Assembly (NCBI RefSeq): GCF_020055635.1
Contig: NZ_JAIPUT010000016.1
Location: 18,076-82,075, forward strand
Reading direction: 5' to 3'
Length of the DNA: 64,000 nucleotides
From: Marivita sp.
Lineage (GTDB): Bacteria > Pseudomonadota > Alphaproteobacteria > Rhodobacterales > Rhodobacteraceae
Shown here: positions 18,038 to 27,200 of the stretch, in pieces
How positions within the stretch are numbered: the first letter of the stretch is position 1
How the letters are laid out: each line of letters starts with the position of its first letter
The notes under the pieces: generated by a model
The model's input: the letters and a program-made list of their open reading frames with translations, nothing else
Database searches by the model: none
What the model was told of the DNA's origin: nothing
Position numbers and translations under genes: made by a program

Positions 18038-18190
18038 TTATTTGGGAATAACGTCGGTTTCCTGCTTTTCGGCAATGTTCCGAGAAAAGCTGAAACCAAC
18101 TGAATTCTTTCGGACTTCCAAACGCTTGGCGAGGTGGTTTTCGAGGGCGATGCCATGCACGTCAGCCCGAGCGGCAAAGTGCTCGGACAT
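18038..18190 (-). CDS. Possible 50-residue ORF in frame behind the rhodanese gene
   Basis: The reading frame of the rhodanese-like gene stays open for 69 more codons past its TGA (to a TAA at 18038-18040), with an internal ATG at 18190 giving a 50-residue peptide that begins MSEHFAARADVHG. No ribosome site precedes that ATG. It may be chance, a stop-codon mutation that shortened an ancestral protein, or a small gene. I do not recognise the sequence. Confidence 0.2.
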   Translation of the reverse strand: MSEHFAARADVHGIALENHLAKRLEVRKNSVGFSFSRNIAEKQETDVIPK

Positions 18191-18247
18191 GCGGAAATGG
18201 AACGCGTCGGACCAATGCGCCGGCAGGGCCTCTGCCGGCGCGGCGGA

Positions 18248-19156
18248 TCAGAAACCTGTCGGGCGTAAGGGCAAGCCGGCCATCTCCCAAGCCTGAATGC
18301 CGCCGCGATACCAGTAGACATTGGTAAAACCGGCGGCCACCGCGCGCAGGGCGGCGTTATAGCTGAGCCAGCACATCGGGTCTGAGCAGTAAATCACGAT
18401 GGGCATATTCCTGTTCGAGCCCGTGATCTGATTCAGCCACTGGCTGCCTTGTTGTTGAGTCCGATCGTCGAATGATCCCGGTGAGGAAAGAGGCGCTGCG
18501 ACATAAGCATTGGGCAAGCCATAGCCCGAGCCCAACACATCGATAACGACCATCTGCATGCCGGAATTCATGGCCTGCAAAAGATTCGCTGTCGTGACCA
18601 GTTGCGCTCCTGGGACCGAGGTTGGCGTATGCGCGTGGAACTGATCTTGTCGAAGATGTTGCTGCGGCGGAACGCCGAAGTCACGTGTCTCGAACGCCGT
18701 TATCTGCGGGTCGATCTGCGGGCCCTGGTCGGGTGTCACGGGCGGATTAAACTCTGACTGGCCGCCATTGTTGTCCGGTGGTGGGGGCGTGGGTCTGGGT
18801 GGGGGTGGCGGAGGAGGGGGAACAAGCCCGCCGTTATTGTCGACCGGTGGGGGAGGGGGCGGCGTAACCCCCTCGTTGTTACTCGGTGGCGGAGGAGGTG
18901 GCACGACAGTGCCACCCTGGTTGTCAGTTGGAGGCGGCGGTGGCGCCAGCCCCGATCCGCCGCCTCCATTGCCTGGGCCGAACGACCCTTGGTCGACAAA
19001 ACCATCGTTTGCTGCCGGTGGCGGCGGCGGTGCATCAGCCCCACCCTCCAGATCAGTGAAGCTGCCGGTTTCAAACCCTTGGCCCGTTGCAGCCAAAGGT
19101 GCCAGCGGGACAAGAGCCAGAGTGAAGGCCAGGTGTTTCAGTAAATATTGTGTCAT
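18248..19156 (-). CDS. Exported rhodanese-like protein with proline-rich repeat region
   Basis: A 302-residue protein in three parts. There is an N-terminal Sec signal peptide to about residue 24. A low-complexity region (about 40-135) is built from repeated Asn/Gly-rich spacers and runs of five to eight prolines. A C-terminal rhodanese-like domain (about 190-300) carries Cys257-SDPM-Cys262-Trp263, reminiscent of the CxxCW rhodaneses of PQQ-linked catabolism but with four residues between the cysteines. The ATG at 19156 is preferred over a TTG at 19171. It is the last gene of the minus-strand trio caspase-trypsin-rhodanese. It may be a periplasmic sulfur carrier or a scaffold; its function is unknown. 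Confidence 0.82.
   Translation of the reverse strand: MTQYLLKHLAFTLALVPLAPLAATGQGFETGSFTDLEGGADAPPPPPAANDGFVDQGSFGPGNGGGGSGLAPPPPPTDNQGGTVVPPPPPPSNNEGVTPPPPPPVDNNGGLVPPPPPPPPRPTPPPPDNNGGQSEFNPPVTPDQGPQIDPQITAFETRDFGVPPQQHLRQDQFHAHTPTSVPGAQLVTTANLLQAMNSGMQMVVIDVLGSGYGLPNAYVAAPLSSPGSFDDRTQQQGSQWLNQITGSNRNMPIVIYCSDPMCWLSYNAALRAVAAGFTNVYWYRGGIQAWEMAGLPLRPTGF
18776..19030 (-). repeat. Proline-rich tandem repeat tract in the rhodanese-like gene
   Basis: The coding strand encodes at least five units of the form (D/S)NNxG-x2-PPPPPP, spaced roughly 15-20 residues apart. The plus strand here is correspondingly rich in runs of four or five G, with potential for G-quadruplex formation and replication slippage. 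Confidence 0.75.
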
Positions 19157-19167
19157 GTCCCCAAACC

Positions 19168-20223
19168 TCAATTCGTACGAATGGTGTTGCCAATCCAGTC
19201 GAAGTAATTCGACACGCGCGTGTACACTCCGTACAACGATGGCAGTCCGCAGGCCGTCTGTGCACCCAAAGGCATCTTGCCCCAGCTCACGATACCGACC
19301 TGCATCCAGCCGCCGTCAGCACGCCGCACCATCAGCGGGCCGCCGCTGTCGCCATTGCAGCTGTCCTTGCCGCCCGACGGCACACCGGCGCAGATCATGT
19401 TGTCGGTCAGCGCGTCGCCTATGCTGGGCGAAATGAGCTCGAAGGCCTGAACAAGTCTGTCCTCTGGAATTTCGTGGGCGACCCCCATCGATAACAGGAA
19501 GCTGCCGATGTCGCGCCGCGTCTGTTCGGCAAATCCGTTGTTGCAGGCGTCATTCGGAACGATCTCGATTTCGACTTCCATGAGAACAGCGGGGACCGTG
19601 TTTTCCTCCATCAAGCCCCAGCCGATCGAGACTGCAGGCCCAGGTTGAAGCTGTGATCCATCCTGCAAGACCGGGATGGCGCCAACAGGACCCGAACTGC
19701 CAGAGACCGGTTCTGCCAGCTTGAGAAGCGCGATATCGTTATCGGTACGAACAGGATTGTAATCCGGGTGCGGGATCACGGCGCTGATCGGGCGAAAATC
19801 GCCTTGCCAAAGCGCGACATCTCCCGAGCGGATCAGGATTTCCTGAGGCGCCGAGACATTGCCGTCGAAATCCTCGACACAATGCGCTGCCGTCAACACC
19901 CATTGGCGCGCGATCAGCGAGCCGCCGCAGAACTGCGACAGGATCCGGCTGCGTTGATCATCGCCCACGTCCTCCGCCGTGTGCAGGCTGACCTGCCATG
20001 GCCAGGCACCCTGTTCCGCGGGACGACCGCCATAAATGCGGGTATCGGCGGCCTCTGTGACAAGCGTTCCGGCCTCCTTGGCGTCCCGCACGAAACTGCG
20101 GACGTCACCGGTGGCTGATGGCCGCAAAATGTCATCAAGTGTCGTCTGTGCGTCTGCCGACCCGCCAATAAAGGCTGTTGCCCCGGCGAGAGCAAATGCA
20201 CCCCAGGAAATTTTTTTCGTCAC
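19168..20223 (-). CDS. Exported trypsin-family (S1) serine protease zymogen
   Basis: A 351-residue chymotrypsin-fold protease. A signal peptide (to about residue 26, ADAQ) is followed by a pro-region of roughly 36 residues and an activation site Arg62-Ile63 in TRIYGGRPAEQG, equivalent to the trypsinogen IVGG start. The catalytic triad is intact: His114 (TAAHC), Asp163 (DNDIALL) and Ser293 (GDSGGP). Asp287, six residues before the serine, predicts trypsin-like cleavage after Arg/Lys. It starts with GTG, backed by an AAGGGGG site. It lies 20 bp downstream of the caspase-like gene and overlaps the upstream region of the rhodanese-like gene, so it is probably co-transcribed with both. Confidence 0.92.
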   Translation of the reverse strand: MTKKISWGAFALAGATAFIGGSADAQTTLDDILRPSATGDVRSFVRDAKEAGTLVTEAADTRIYGGRPAEQGAWPWQVSLHTAEDVGDDQRSRILSQFCGGSLIARQWVLTAAHCVEDFDGNVSAPQEILIRSGDVALWQGDFRPISAVIPHPDYNPVRTDNDIALLKLAEPVSGSSGPVGAIPVLQDGSQLQPGPAVSIGWGLMEENTVPAVLMEVEIEIVPNDACNNGFAEQTRRDIGSFLLSMGVAHEIPEDRLVQAFELISPSIGDALTDNMICAGVPSGGKDSCNGDSGGPLMVRRADGGWMQVGIVSWGKMPLGAQTACGLPSLYGVYTRVSNYFDWIGNTIRTN

Positions 20224-20243
20224 GATGTTTTCCCCCTTGGAAA

Positions 20244-22409
20244 TCAGTTTTGGCCAAAATTTGCGAGCGCGGCACTGCGTGGCAGGACGTCCCAGTTGTA
20301 TTGTTCGACCCAGATCTTGGATATCCCGATGTTACCCATGCCCCCGCGCGTTGCGTCGCGTTCGGACAGCCCGCTCAGAAAACCACTCACGCTTTGGGCC
20401 GCACCAGAGCGCGTCGGCGTGCCCGGGGTCGCGCAATTGTCGATCGCGCCTTCAAGATTCAGCGCCTCACGGTTGTCTTCGGCCTCCGTGACGACGAAGA
20501 ACATACGCTCTGCACCGGCTTTCTGGACAAAGCCGGACGCCTCGGGGCAGTCTGAGCAGACGGTCATCGGCTCCCCGATCAAAGCTGGACGCGCGATGCC
20601 CTCGATACGCTGATATTCGGCAGAAACGCAGAACTGGCTGTCTATATAGACACGGTTGACGTCACGGGCGGGGCCCTGAACGACTCCGCGCGCTTCGAAA
20701 ACAAGATAATCGCACTGCTTCAGTTGCGCGCCAGTTCCAAAGTCCGGGACCGGTGCAGCAGACCCGAGAGCGGCCATGCATTCGGCAACCAGATCCGTGG
20801 GTGTGTTCTGGTTCAACTGACTTGCATCCGACGCAAGCTGCTTGACCTCGAATTCAACGGGGCTGGGGAAAAGTACGGATTGCGTCCCGGCGACGCTGCC
20901 CAGCATCTCCGCCACCTGCTCGGCTTTGACGATACGAAGAAGCAGTTGGTCCAGTGGGCCATCGCCGGGCCGCCAAGCCAGACCGACTGGACTGTCACCG
21001 ATTGCAAGCCTTGCGCCGAACCAAAGAGCGTCATCCATGACGGCGCTCAGAACCGAGGAATCCGGTTCGAGGACAATATTCGTAGCTTGGTCTGCATTCG
21101 AAGTCGCCACAGCTGTGGTCAAAGCGGCATAGAGCGGGTGATCGGCCGGCAACACTTCGCCGGTTTCAAGATCCTGCGGCGGAGCGATCCGGATGCGATC
21201 ATCGAGCGGCTGGGCCACAATGCGCGCAAACCTCGCATTTGCCGGCGTCGGACCGAGTTCGTCACAGGCCTTGGCAACACTGGCAACGCAACTTCCATTC
21301 ACGGCCACAAACGTCGCGGATTGCGCACCGGTCTGGCGAAGCTGTGCGTAACCAAGAATATCATCTGCCGCAGCGGCGGCATCGGCCACAAGCGCCACGA
21401 CCGTGTTATCGCGCAGGCCTTGAAGCTTGCCCGCGCGGATGCGCGCGCCGTCCACCGCAAATTGTCTAACGCCGATCACGTCACCGCCGCCAAATACCGG
21501 AGCGTCAATCAGATTGCCTTCCCAGAGCGGGGTCTGGAGCCGCGCGGCACCGGGAATGGCGCTGTCGTCGAGATCGCCGAGAAGTGCCTGAAAAAGCTGA
21601 CGATAGCTTTGGTTTGCCCCCGTCTGAAGGCGGGCAGCAAGGCGCGAGGAAAAAAGGCCGTACCAGCTGTCGGGGTCTGCCTCGTCGATCTGGATTTCCC
21701 GTGCGACCTCCGACGATTGCGCAGCGTAGAAAGCGAGGTATTTGCCCGGTAGATTTTCGTCGCCGGCGGCATCGATTAGGGGTGATGCCACGGCAGTGGT
21801 GGCTGCTGGCAGGCTCACTCCCAGGGCAGCCGGGTCAACGAACCGCGTAGCGATCCGAGGCGAGCCCGCACGAAGACCCGAACCAGAGTGGCAGCTGTCC
21901 AGCACGAACCAGACATCGACGCCCTTGGTCCGCATCGCCAACACCCGCTCACCAAACTCTTCATCGACAATTGCGTTGGGAATAACCGTCGTGCCGGGCT
22001 CCGCTCGGGCCGTATCCCTCGGAAGGAACACTTCATCCATGCCGTCGGATTCGTCGCCGTTCAGGTCGCCCTGCTGGGTGCCATGACCGGAGAAATGGAG
22101 ATAGACGAAATCACCCGGTTCCGATCTCTCCACAACGTCATCAAGCGCCGCCAGAATGTTCTCACGGGACGGGTCGATGCCGCCATCCACACCATCGGCC
22201 AGAATGCGGATGTCGAAGTCGCCGCGCGTCTCGAACACATCGCGCAGCAGCCGGACATCGTTTGCAGGTCCACGCAGATCCGAGAGGCCAATTCGTTCAT
22301 CGTAGTCAGAAACGCCCACGAGGACAGCATAGGACGCAGCCATCGCAACAGGCGGAGCGGAAAAGAGGACCGTCAGAAAAAATAATACAAAGCGAAATTC
22401 TTTAGGCAA
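20244..22409 (-). CDS. Exported caspase-family (C14, metacaspase-like) protease
   Basis: A roughly 720-residue protein with an N-terminal signal peptide (ends AMAA) and a caspase p20-type domain directly after it. The catalytic His is in HFSGHGTQQGD (about residue 109), the catalytic Cys in FVLDSCHSG (about 173), and the Asp before Ser-Cys is the metacaspase residue linked to Arg/Lys specificity. About 480 further residues contain no domain I recognise; several cysteines near the C-terminus (VCSDCPEASG) suggest an oxidising compartment. The likely start is TTG at 22409, 8 nt after GGGGG; TTG at 22424 is the alternative. It is divergent from the hydrolase-CHAT operon and is the first gene of the trio. 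Confidence 0.88.
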   Translation of the reverse strand: MPKEFRFVLFFLTVLFSAPPVAMAASYAVLVGVSDYDERIGLSDLRGPANDVRLLRDVFETRGDFDIRILADGVDGGIDPSRENILAALDDVVERSEPGDFVYLHFSGHGTQQGDLNGDESDGMDEVFLPRDTARAEPGTTVIPNAIVDEEFGERVLAMRTKGVDVWFVLDSCHSGSGLRAGSPRIATRFVDPAALGVSLPAATTAVASPLIDAAGDENLPGKYLAFYAAQSSEVAREIQIDEADPDSWYGLFSSRLAARLQTGANQSYRQLFQALLGDLDDSAIPGAARLQTPLWEGNLIDAPVFGGGDVIGVRQFAVDGARIRAGKLQGLRDNTVVALVADAAAAADDILGYAQLRQTGAQSATFVAVNGSCVASVAKACDELGPTPANARFARIVAQPLDDRIRIAPPQDLETGEVLPADHPLYAALTTAVATSNADQATNIVLEPDSSVLSAVMDDALWFGARLAIGDSPVGLAWRPGDGPLDQLLLRIVKAEQVAEMLGSVAGTQSVLFPSPVEFEVKQLASDASQLNQNTPTDLVAECMAALGSAAPVPDFGTGAQLKQCDYLVFEARGVVQGPARDVNRVYIDSQFCVSAEYQRIEGIARPALIGEPMTVCSDCPEASGFVQKAGAERMFFVVTEAEDNREALNLEGAIDNCATPGTPTRSGAAQSVSGFLSGLSERDATRGGMGNIGISKIWVEQYNWDVLPRSAALANFGQN

Positions 22410-22511
22410 AAGAACATCCCCCAAAGCTTGGATGAAAGCCTACAGGAACTTGCTTCTGTGTCTAGTTGGCTGTTCAATACTTCCAAATCGTTTTTCTGGG
22501 AGTAGGCACGC

Positions 22512-24200
22512 ATGCGGCTGCTCAAGGTCATTGTTTTGTGTATTGCCTGGGCCACTCCCGGCGCGTTGCCGGCGCAGGGCGAATTGAGCACGGCGCTTTT
22601 GACCGGGGAATTCGAAGCGGACGATCTGGATGCTCTGATCAGCGAGAATGCGAACGAACCGAAGATCGCTTTCGACCTCTTGGCACTCAAGGCGGAAAAT
22701 TTGGCATCCGAAGGCGCTTTCGCCCTGGCAGCCGAGACCATGCTGACCATGGCGGCCTACGCGCAGCGCTTTCCAGAGCGGCTGGATGCGGATGTCCCAT
22801 CGCTATACTGGGACGCTGCGGACCTTTATCTCCAGGGACAGGAACTCGAAAACGCGCGCCAGGCGTACTACGCGGCGCTTGACGCCTTGCGCGAACGGGC
22901 CCCCGGACCTGAATTGCTTTCGGCCTTGCTTCGGGACATCGCTAACGTGGAAGAGTCCTTGGGCGACACCGCAACCGCAGAGGCCCTGCGACGGCAGGCG
23001 GCAAACGCCCCCGAACCGGCAGATGCGCCGCCCGCGACGCGCAGCAACGACCCCGGCTTTGTCACCGTCGAAGTTCATTACGCCACCGACCGGGCGCGGA
23101 CCGGCAGTGATCGCCCGGCGCGGTTTTACGGCGCAGACCGCGGGACCGGGCTGGAGTTGGGCATCGCCGAGGTCACGATCCCCCGCAACCATGTGCCCGG
23201 CACCATCGCGGCGCCCTCGATCTTCAAGCTTGAATTCGCCGAGGATCCTGCCCGGCATGTGGTGGTTCAGTCGATCACACCGCTGGAGTCACAAGCCTTT
23301 TTCGCCTCGATACGCGAGGGACTGACAGAGCGGTCTGCGGACGATCTGTTTGTCTTTGTCCACGGCTATAACGTCACGTTCGACGGGGCCGCCAAGCGCG
23401 CGGCGCAATTGGCCTATGACATGGATTTCAAAGGACTCCCGGTGCTCTATTCCTGGCCATCCAAGGGTGCGACAGTGGGCTATATCGCCGACAGCGCTGT
23501 CGTCCGCTTGAGCGGGCGGCGCCTGATGCTGTTTCTCGAAGACCTCGTCGCGCAATCGGACGCAAGGACGATCCACATCATTGCGCATTCCATGGGCAAC
23601 CGCGCCTTGACGGATGCGCTGGAATTAATCGCGTTGCGCAATGCGCCGATAGAAGCGCCGCTTTTCGATCAGGTCATTTTTGCCGCACCCGATGTAGACC
23701 AAGGCCTGTTTGCGCATGTTCTGCCGACACTCCGGCCCTTGGCCGAGAGGCTCACGCTCTACGCATCGAACAAGGATTGGGCGCTGGTGGCGTCGCGCAA
23801 GCTGCATGGCAACGCGCCGCGCGCCGGGCAAGGCGGCGAAGACCTGATCGAGATCCCAGTGCTAGACACGATCGACATGAGCGAACTGGGCGAAGACATG
23901 CTTGCGCACAGCTATGTCGCCAACGATCAATCGGCGATCCTCGATATCGCAACGCTGTTCTGGCGCAATCCGGGACCGAACCAGCGCTGCGGAATGCAAG
24001 CCAACCCGGTGTTGGAGCGGGTCTGGCAATATGTGCGTGCCGAATGCGCCGGTCAAAGCATGCTCAACATTGTCGGCCATCTGCGAAACTCGGGAGCGCT
24101 GTCGAAACAGCAGGTCCAATCTGTACTGACCCGCGATTTCGCAGGAGAGCCGGGGGTCGCCGCATTCGAAAACATTCTTCTGGAGGCGGCAGCCGACTGA
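22512..24200 (+). CDS. Exported alpha/beta hydrolase (DUF900 family) with helical N-terminal region
   Basis: A 562-residue protein. A signal peptide to about residue 22 is followed by a helical, TPR-like region (25-165) and then a DUF900 alpha/beta-hydrolase domain starting VEVHYATDRARTG near 187. The oxyanion region VHGYN is near 283-287 and the nucleophile is Ser360 in IIAHSMGN. APDVDQ and a late His (MLAHSY) are candidates for the rest of the triad. About 130 residues follow the hydrolase domain. GGGAGTAGG precedes the ATG. It is divergent from the caspase gene by about 100 bp and sits 23 bp before the CHAT gene, so is likely co-transcribed with it. The substrate is unknown. Confidence 0.87.
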   Translation: MRLLKVIVLCIAWATPGALPAQGELSTALLTGEFEADDLDALISENANEPKIAFDLLALKAENLASEGAFALAAETMLTMAAYAQRFPERLDADVPSLYWDAADLYLQGQELENARQAYYAALDALRERAPGPELLSALLRDIANVEESLGDTATAEALRRQAANAPEPADAPPATRSNDPGFVTVEVHYATDRARTGSDRPARFYGADRGTGLELGIAEVTIPRNHVPGTIAAPSIFKLEFAEDPARHVVVQSITPLESQAFFASIREGLTERSADDLFVFVHGYNVTFDGAAKRAAQLAYDMDFKGLPVLYSWPSKGATVGYIADSAVVRLSGRRLMLFLEDLVAQSDARTIHIIAHSMGNRALTDALELIALRNAPIEAPLFDQVIFAAPDVDQGLFAHVLPTLRPLAERLTLYASNKDWALVASRKLHGNAPRAGQGGEDLIEIPVLDTIDMSELGEDMLAHSYVANDQSAILDIATLFWRNPGPNQRCGMQANPVLERVWQYVRAECAGQSMLNIVGHLRNSGALSKQQVQSVLTRDFAGEPGVAAFENILLEAAAD

Positions 24201-24223
24201 TTTTATGCAGCCGCGAGGGCACC

Positions 24224-27200
24224 ATGAAAAATTTGATTTTTTTGATCTTTTTCCTGTTTCCGTCGCTCCTATGGGCCGATCTTGATGAAGCTGTCTCGGC
24301 CTACAACAATGACGATTTCGATCGCGCCATTGCGCTGGCCGAGGATGCACTCGACTCGGATCTGGCGACCGGTGACACGATCCTCGCCCATGAACTGATC
24401 GCGCTTTCGGCGTATTACCAAGGGCGGCGCGGAACGGCTATCCTGGCCGAAATGCAGGCGTTGGACTCCGACCTCGAGGAGCTCTACGGGCGCGACGGGA
24501 TCGCGCGACTGGACATTCTTTACGCTATCTCCGACCTCCAGGTCTCACTGGGCGACCTGGAAGCGGCGACCGAGACGAATGTGAAGATCGCACGGATCGC
24601 TCTCGCATCGCCGAAGGGCCAAGAGGACGCGCTGACCGCGCTCAGGAACACCGCCATCGTGTTCGAAGAAGCGGAACCACGCGAGGCCCTTTATTATGCG
24701 GCGTTGTTCGAATTCCACGCAATGGAGCTGCCGGAGATAGCCGATCCATGGGCGGTCGAAGCGACGGGAATGATGGCGCTGGCGCTTTTTCGAAACGGGC
24801 AAGAGGCCCGCGCAGCGCAGAGGTTCCTGCAATACACATTCGAGGACTGGGAATCCTTTGCCAGCATCGGCCCCGACGAGGAAGCGCTGGTGGACATGCT
24901 TTTTGACGCCTTCAACACGATGAATGTCCCTGACGAGGCGGCATGGCTGGCCATGATCGAGGCCGAAAACGCCCGTGTCGTCGAGGCGGATGCGCTCTTT
25001 TCGGAAGCATGGGATCTTCTTGCTTCGGGGCAACATCCGCTTGAACCGGAATTTCTGGACGTGTTCGACGCTTATCTCGCGTTAGCGTCGCCCGAGGACC
25101 CGCTCGCGGCGATCTACGCGACAATGGTGATGCGGAATTATCTCGATATCGGGGATTTTGACCGTGCGCGGCCATACCTGTCGCTGATCCTGTCCTATCC
25201 CGCGCCATTCATTGCTATTCTGGACCTGCCCATCGGATACAGCGCCGGGATAGTGGCGATGCAGGGCGGCGTCGAGGACGCGCTGTTCGCCGCGCTGGTG
25301 AGCAAGGCGCTGGACGTAGACTCCATCGTCCCGAGCGACGACCCGGAGCTTCTCTTCGATCTCTCTTTTTCGCTGGGAGGAATGCATGCGCGGCTCGGGC
25401 GCATGGAAGCCGCGTACGCGTCCTATTCTGCTGCGATTGACCTGGCGGATGAGCGCGGGCTCGGAGAGTACCATTACCTTGGCGCGGCGCTTCAGGGGGC
25501 TGCGTTGGCCTTGAGAGACCTCGGACGGTATGACGAAGCGCTGGCCGCCCTTGAGGACTTCCGCGCTTTTGGAGAGCGCACCGGCGACAGTGAAGCCGTG
25601 GTCTCTGCGATGGGCACGATTGCCTGGATCGCGCAGGCCACCGGAGATGAAGCCAAGGCGCTTTCCTTGGCCCGCCAACGCTTGAAGTTCGAGCAAGACC
25701 GCGCCGAGCCGGACGCGTCTGCCGTACAGTTGGCACTCTTCAACCTGGCGGCACTGATGTTGGAGCAATCCGACAGCATCAGCGACGACCTCGTTGAAGT
25801 CTTGACCGCAGCCCTTTCGGGCCCGGCCCTCGGCGATCTTGCCCAAGAGACACGGGAAAGCCTTTTGACCGTGGTGGCCGAGCGGCTCGATGCGACGCCC
25901 GACATCATACGAACACATCCAGCCTTCCAGGGCGCAGACGCTGCTCAGCGTGCCGGGTTGGTCACAATCCTGGGCGAGGCAGCGATAAGCCGCGGCGACC
26001 CGGTTGCTGCCAAGGACTGGGTAGATTTCGGGACGGGACTCACCGCCGAGGGATCGCAAGAGGCAATGCGGCTGGCTGAAGTTTCAGGGCGCGTTTCTCT
26101 GGCCGAAGGGGATATGGCAAACGCTCTTCGCCGGTTCCGAATGCTTTCGGATCACCGCTTGCGCCCCGCCGTGCGCACGCAGGACGGGGCAACGGATCAT
26201 GTTCCCTATCACCTGGCCGCCGCCTTTGGGCTGAGCAGTGACCCAGCTTCCGGAGCGGATCTGCGGTTTCACAACGAGATGTTCGTGGTCGCGCAACTGT
26301 CGAATACGACAACGGCCGGCGATGCGCTCAACGCCGCGCTGGCTTGGGGCTGGGCCGACAATGCAGTCGCCGCCATGTTGCGTAAACGGGATCTTGTCGC
26401 GCGCGAGATCACACAGGTTGACGCAGCTGTTTCGCGTGCGCGGTATGACGGAAAGTCCCCCGACCGCATCCTCGCACGGCAGGAAGAGCTTGCCCGGGAA
26501 CACCAGGCTCTCTCTGTCGAAATTGCGCAGCGGGCACCGGAATTTAACCGCATCGCCGGTGCCAATCCGTTTTCAGCGGCAGAGGTGTCGGCGCGGTTAC
26601 GTGACGACGAGGTGCTTGTGCAGTTCGTGACAAGCGACGCGATGCTCGCCGATGGAAGCCTGGCCTCGTACCTCATCGCCCTGAGCAATGAGAGCATTCT
26701 GGTGGCTGAAATTCCGGCAAGATCGGTGCTGACGGGTCTCGCACGGGACCTGAGGTGTTCGGCAGCATTGACCGATCCCAATTGCGCAGAGGCAGGCAGC
26801 GCCGGAACGCGCGGGAGTTTTTCGCTTCAGCTGTTGCCAGAGACCTCGGGCCCGTCCTTTGACACGGAGGCGGCCTATCTGGCCTATCAGCTGTTGATCG
26901 AACCAATGGCCGATCTTCTGAAGGGCCGCGACCGATTGATCGTCGTGCCCGATCAGACACTCCTGTCGCTTCCGTTTCACCTGACATTGCAGAATCCGCA
27001 TGCGCCCGGTCAGTCCCTTGGCAGGGCCAACTGGCTGATCCGCGACGTCTCGGTTGAAATCGCACCAAGCGTCCGGAGTTTCGTGGCTTTGCGCGATGAT
27101 GCCCGCAAGGACGCACGGCAGAGCCGTTTCTTCGGCGTCGGCGACCCATTGATCGGAACCCAAAGGGACGGCCCGGTGCCCTTCGATTGCGGCGGAGCGG

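Larger units (their letters stand above)
17830..18247. other. Intergenic region upstream of flp
   Basis: The gap between flp and the rhodanese-like gene holds the flp promoter region. It contains an AT-rich stretch at about 18005-18045 and a perfect inverted repeat at 17975-17990. The part next to the rhodanese gene (18038-18247) is an uninterrupted reading frame in phase with that gene beyond its stop codon (see separate entry). No RNA gene is evident. Confidence 0.5.

Noticed and set aside
18776..19030. CRISPR-like or non-coding direct repeat array
   Set aside because: The periodicity is explained by proline codons in an intact reading frame; there are no unique spacers of constant length.
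23777..24223. In-frame N-terminal extension of the CHAT protein into the hydrolase gene
   Set aside because: The extension is Arg-rich, overlaps a conserved hydrolase domain in another frame, and a ribosome site plus signal peptide fix the start at 24224.
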